Positions 6,099 to 8,751 of a stretch of 8,751 nucleotides of DNA are shown here, piece by piece. Numbering within the stretch: the stretch's first letter is position 1; each line of letters starts with the position of its first letter. The stretch is taken from the NCBI GenBank assembly GCA_946480965.1, contig CAMLMI010000180.1:1-8751 (forward strand), read 5' to 3'. The DNA is from an uncultured Verrucomicrobiales bacterium (GTDB lineage: Bacteria > Verrucomicrobiota > Verrucomicrobiae > Limisphaerales > CANJSG01). The notes below the pieces were generated by a model, which saw only the letters and a list, made by a program, of their open reading frames with translations, did not search any database and was not told the DNA's origin. The translations under genes and the position numbers were made by a program.

Positions 6099-6656
6099 AT
6101 GATCGTCGAACGCAAAAAACTGAGTTTCTGGGAACGGCTCTACGTGCCCGCCCTGATCGGCGGCTTCAAGGTCACCTGGAAGCACTTCTTCAACACGGTC
6201 TCCGGCCGGACGAAGGTGACGCAGCAGTATCCGGAAGAGCCGACGAAGGTTCCGGCCAACTACCGTGGCGCGCCCTATCTGGTGAAGGACCAGGAAGGCA
6301 ACACGAAGTGCGTGAGCTGCCAGCTCTGCGAATTCGTCTGCCCGCCCAAGGCGATCAAGATCACTCCGCCCGGCGCGAACGGGCAGCCGGCCGACCGGAA
6401 GAACGCGGAGAAGATGCCGCGCGAGTTCGAGATCAACATGCTCCGGTGCATCTTCTGCGGCTTCTGCCAGGAAGTGTGCCCGGAAGAGGCGATCTTCCTG
6501 CAAAAGGATTTCTCCCTGACCGGCCTCAGCCGCGGGGAAATGATCTACAACAAGGAAAAGCTCCTGGCGCTTGGCGGCGTCCATGCCGGCACCCAGAAGT
6601 GGAAGCACAAGCTGGAGGAAGCCAAGGAGCAGGAAATGTTTCCGGTAAAGGCATGA
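6099..6656 (+). CDS. nuoI: NADH-quinone oxidoreductase subunit I, 2x[4Fe-4S] ferredoxin-like (185 aa)
   Basis: This is the 23-kDa-type (TYKY) subunit. It holds clusters N6a and N6b, which relay electrons from NuoG to N2 near the quinone site. An N-terminal amphipathic part (residues 10-35, FWERLYVPALIGGFKVTWKH) anchors it to the membrane arm. The two ferredoxin motifs are C71-x2-C74-x2-C77-x3-C81 (CVSCQLCEFVCP) and C117-x2-C120-x2-C123-x3-C127 (CIFCGFCQEVCP). The preceding RGAPYLV is a family hallmark (usually RGRHVL-like). A Lys/Glu-rich C-terminal tail ends in FPVKA. The stop TGA (6654-6656) overlaps the ATG of a PEP-CTERM gene at 6653 instead of the usual nuoJ start, which is the notable feature of this junction. 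Confidence 0.97.
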   Translation: MIVERKKLSFWERLYVPALIGGFKVTWKHFFNTVSGRTKVTQQYPEEPTKVPANYRGAPYLVKDQEGNTKCVSCQLCEFVCPPKAIKITPPGANGQPADRKNAEKMPREFEINMLRCIFCGFCQEVCPEEAIFLQKDFSLTGLSRGEMIYNKEKLLALGGVHAGTQKWKHKLEEAKEQEMFPVKA

Positions 6657-7111
6657 AAACGAACCCAAACAACGGAAGGGCGTTGGGGCTGGCAGTGCTG
6701 TTGGCTCCGACTTTGGTTTTGGCCCAAGGAGCCATTTCTCTGCCCGGAGGCTCGTTGCCTTCGCTTCCGACACCAGGCCTCTCGCTCACAAATGTGGGAA
6801 TCACGGCACCGTCCGGCAATCCGGGTTTGTTGTTTCCCCCGCTGACATCGCCGCCGGAAGGCGAATATCTGGTGCTGCGCCCGTGGCACGGTTCCAACGG
6901 TGGAACCGTCCAGCCTGTGGTGATCCACATTCCATCCTCGCGGCCTTTGCCCGAGGCTCCGGAGTTCAGCCCTGAGAACGATGTGGAGATTTTCGGGGTT
7001 TCCCAGCAGACCGTGTTCACTCCTGTTCCGGAGCCTTCGAGCCTGGGACTGCTGGCCGCTTCCGCCGCCGCGTTCGTGTTCAAGCGACGTTTCCGTCCTT
7101 CCACTCGATGA
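6653..7111 (+). CDS. PEP-CTERM sorting-domain protein inserted in the nuo operon (152 aa)
   Basis: This is a small secreted protein. The N-terminus has a signal peptide with a hydrophobic core at residues 11-23 and a likely cleavage after VLA (A24/Q25). The C-terminus is a classic PEP-CTERM signal: VPEPSS (125-130), a hydrophobic stretch GLLAASAAAFVF (132-143), then basic KRRFR (144-148). Such tails are processed by exosortase in Gram-negative bacteria with extracellular matrix systems. The mature part is rich in proline (23 Pro in 152 residues overall), lacks cysteine, and has no recognisable enzymatic domain. The start overlaps the nuoI stop (ATGA, 6653-6656), and the stop overlaps the nuoJ start (ATGA, 7108-7111), so translation is coupled on both sides. 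Codon use (TTG, GTT, ACT) differs from the CTC/CTG-rich nuo genes. A role in complex I is not suggested by its sequence; it looks like a recent passenger. Confidence 0.88.
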   Translation: MKTNPNNGRALGLAVLLAPTLVLAQGAISLPGGSLPSLPTPGLSLTNVGITAPSGNPGLLFPPLTSPPEGEYLVLRPWHGSNGGTVQPVVIHIPSSRPLPEAPEFSPENDVEIFGVSQQTVFTPVPEPSSLGLLAASAAAFVFKRRFRPSTR

Positions 7112-7614
7112 GCCTCTCCGATTTTTTCTTCTACCTGTTCGCCTTCATGACGCTCTTCTGCGGCGTCATGGTGGTGGCGAACCCTTTCAGCCGGAACCCG
7201 GTGACCAGCGCGATCTTCCTCGTGCTGACCATCCTCTCCATGTCCGGCCTCTTCGTCCTGCTGCACGCCTTCTTCCTCGCGGCCGTCCAGGTCATCGTCT
7301 ATGCGGGCGCGGTCATCGTGCTCTTCCTCTTCGTGATCATGCTGCTCGATCTCAAGGAAGAGGAACGCCGCAAGATCAAGGTCGTCAGCGCCGGCATCGG
7401 CACCTTGGCCGTGCTGGCCATCGCCGGGCTCTTCGTGAAGTCGATCCTCGGGCACGACGTCGCCGCGCTGCCGGTTCCTTCGGTCGAGGGTTCGGTCTCC
7501 GCGCTGGGCCAGAACCTCTTCAAGAACTTCCTCCTGCCGTTTGAAATCGTCTCCGTGCTGCTCCTGGTGGCGATGATCGGCGTGATCCTCCTCAGCAAAA
7601 AGGACCTGAAATGA
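7108..7614 (+). CDS. nuoJ: NADH-quinone oxidoreductase subunit J, membrane (168 aa)
   Basis: This is the ND6-type membrane subunit, which links quinone-site movements to the proton pumps. About five hydrophobic helices are seen. They include residues 5-24, the block [18 protein letters not shown] (30-47), and the signature helix [20 protein letters not shown] (58-77) with its conserved Tyr-Ala-Gly, where ND6 homologues have a pi-bulge. The loop [10 protein letters not shown] follows. The last helix (about 143-161) ends in SKKDLK. Its ATG overlaps the stop of the PEP-CTERM gene and its TGA overlaps the nuoK ATG, so both junctions are ATGA. No Shine-Dalgarno precedes the start, so initiation probably depends on coupling with the inserted upstream gene. 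Confidence 0.96.
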   Translation: MSLSDFFFYLFAFMTLFCGVMVVANPFSRNPVTSAIFLVLTILSMSGLFVLLHAFFLAAVQVIVYAGAVIVLFLFVIMLLDLKEEERRKIKVVSAGIGTLAVLAIAGLFVKSILGHDVAALPVPSVEGSVSALGQNLFKNFLLPFEIVSVLLLVAMIGVILLSKKDLK

Positions 7615-7949
7615 TCCTCGCCGCCGCCGACCTTCCGAGTCTGCCGCCCGTGGGGTTGCAGCACTATCTCGTGGTCAGCGCGCTCCTCTTCAGCCTCGGG
7701 CTGGTGGGCGTGCTGGTCCGGCGCAACATCCTCGTGATGTATATGTCGCTGGAGCTGATGCTCAACGCCGCGAACCTCGCGCTCGTCTCCTTTTCCCGCT
7801 TCAACAACAACCTCGATGGCCAGGTGATGGTCTTCTTCATCATCACCGTCGCCGCCGCCGAGGTCGCCGTGGGACTGGCCCTCATCGTCGCGCTCTACCG
7901 CAAGCGCCAGACGGCCCATGTCGAGGACCTCACCACGATGAAGCTGTAG
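7611..7949 (+). CDS. nuoK: NADH-quinone oxidoreductase subunit K, membrane (112 aa)
   Basis: This is the ND4L-type three-helix subunit of the proton-translocating arm. The helices lie at about residues 18-36, 40-62 and 70-96. The two membrane glutamates of the proton path are present as E48 in [12 protein letters not shown] and E84 in [11 protein letters not shown]. Their 36-residue separation equals that of E36/E72 in E. coli. The N-terminus is about 12 residues longer than E. coli NuoK. ATG 7611 overlaps the nuoJ stop (ATGA) and has the only convincing Shine-Dalgarno among these genes, AAGGA at 7600-7604, 6 bases before the start. nuoL follows 3 bp after the TAG stop. Confidence 0.97.
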   Translation: MILAAADLPSLPPVGLQHYLVVSALLFSLGLVGVLVRRNILVMYMSLELMLNAANLALVSFSRFNNNLDGQVMVFFIITVAAAEVAVGLALIVALYRKRQTAHVEDLTTMKL

Positions 7950-7952
7950 CCG

Positions 7953-8751
7953 ATGAAACCCGAACTGCTTCCCTGGCTCGTCCTTTTCCTGCCGCTGCTC
8001 TCCGCAGTGGCCATCACGCTCTTCACCCGCAGGTCGAAGGGCCTCAGCGCCGCCATCTCCGTCGGAGCGATCGGCGTCGCGTTCCTGTGCAGCTTGGCGC
8101 TCTTCGCCCAGACCGGCGGCAAGAGCTTCGTCTCTCCGGCGCTCAATCTGGAGTGGCTCCACTTGGAAGACTTTGGCGTGGATGCGTCCGCGCTGACCAT
8201 CAACATCGGTCTGACCGTCGATGCGCTCAGCCAACTCATGCTGCTGATCGTCACTGGCGTCGGTCTGGCGATCCACGTGTTCTCGTGGGGCTACATGCAC
8301 GACGACCGGGCGGTGTCCCGCTACTTCGCCAGCCTGAGCCTGTTCTGCTTCTCGATGCTCGGCATCGTCCTCGCGAACAACCTGGTGATGATGTTCATCT
8401 TCTGGGAACTGGTCGGTGTCTCCTCCTACCTGTTGATCGGCTACTGGTATGAGAAGCCCTCGGCGGCCGACGCCTGCAAGAAGGCGTTCATCACAAACCG
8501 CCTGGGCGACTTCGGCTTCATCCTCGGTATCCTGATGGTCTGGGGAATCCTCGGCACCGTCAGCTTCGGTCTATTGCAGGAGAAGATCGCCGCCACGCCC
8601 GGCGCCCTCGGCACGGTGGCGACCTGCGCCGGGCTGCTGCTCTTCTGCGGCGCGATGGGCAAGTCCGCCCAGTTCCCGCTGCACGTCTGGCTGCCGGACG
8701 CGATGGAAGGCCCGACCCCGGTGTCGGCGCTGATCCACGCCGCGACGATGG
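7953..8751 (+). CDS. nuoL: NADH-quinone oxidoreductase subunit L, N-terminal 266 residues (3' end outside window)
   Basis: This is the ND5-type antiporter-like subunit, the distal proton pump of complex I. From ATG 7953 the frame is open to the window end. The visible part includes an N-terminal hydrophobic helix (LLPWLVLFLPLLSAVAITLF) and the conserved FIFWELVGVSSYLLIGYWYE segment with E152. It also includes NRLGDFGF with D186 and the Proton_antipo_M signature GKSAQFPLHVWLPDAMEGPT with K237, followed by PVSALIHAATM. E152, D186 and K237 correspond to E144, D178 and K229 of E. coli NuoL, each shifted by 8, so the pump residues are intact. There are 3 bp between the nuoK stop and this start, with no Shine-Dalgarno, which suggests re-initiation after nuoK. 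Confidence 0.97.
   Translation, partial: MKPELLPWLVLFLPLLSAVAITLFTRRSKGLSAAISVGAIGVAFLCSLALFAQTGGKSFVSPALNLEWLHLEDFGVDASALTINIGLTVDALSQLMLLIVTGVGLAIHVFSWGYMHDDRAVSRYFASLSLFCFSMLGIVLANNLVMMFIFWELVGVSSYLLIGYWYEKPSAADACKKAFITNRLGDFGFILGILMVWGILGTVSFGLLQEKIAATPGALGTVATCAGLLLFCGAMGKSAQFPLHVWLPDAMEGPTPVSALIHAATM

Noticed and set aside
4889..6652. Very long open frame 2 running through nuoH and nuoI
   Set aside because: Arg/His/Pro-rich shadow of the real genes in GC-rich DNA. Only its tail from ATG 6653 is a genuine gene.
7299..8300. 333-residue minus-strand ORF across nuoJ-nuoL
   Set aside because: Spans three certain genes and is rich in Glu/Asp/Arg/His, typical of antisense of GC-rich membrane genes.

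Overview
This window is an internal stretch of a respiratory complex I (NADH:quinone oxidoreductase, nuo) operon. All of its nuo genes are on the + strand in the order nuoD (3' end)-E-F-G-H-I-J-K-L (5' end). The sequence is GC-rich (a hand count gives about 66% over 5041-5280). A PEP-CTERM protein gene lies inside the operon. High GC together with a PEP-CTERM/exosortase sorting signal suggests a Verrucomicrobiota-like (PVC group) Gram-negative bacterium. This assignment is an inference; there is no rRNA or other taxonomic marker in the window.

Layout. 1-545: end of nuoD. 566-1051: nuoE. 1052-1778: a 727-bp interruption between nuoE and nuoF. It holds a small ORF whose frame is lost near 1253, a short or N-terminally damaged nucleotidyltransferase-like ORF (1268-1645), and a complete tRNA-Gln(CUG) gene on the MINUS strand (1648-1721) with a plausible promoter squeezed between it and nuoF. 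1779-3200: nuoF. 3207-4931: nuoG. 4938-6080: nuoH. 6099-6656: nuoI. 6653-7111: a PEP-CTERM surface-protein gene overlapping nuoI and nuoJ by ATGA at both ends. 7108-7614: nuoJ. 7611-7949: nuoK. 7953-8751: start of nuoL.

How the genes work together. NuoE, NuoF and NuoG form the NADH-oxidising arm (FMN plus Fe-S clusters). NuoD and NuoI carry electrons to the quinone site formed with NuoH. NuoJ, NuoK and NuoL belong to the proton-pumping membrane arm. All cluster-ligating cysteines and the main proton-path residues I looked for are present, so the complex appears functional.

What is unusual is what has been placed inside the operon: the nucleotidyltransferase-like/antisense-tRNA block between nuoE and nuoF, and the secreted PEP-CTERM protein translationally coupled between nuoI and nuoJ. 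The second half of nuoG also has clearly lower GC than its surroundings. No CRISPR array, insertion sequence or rho-independent terminator was seen.
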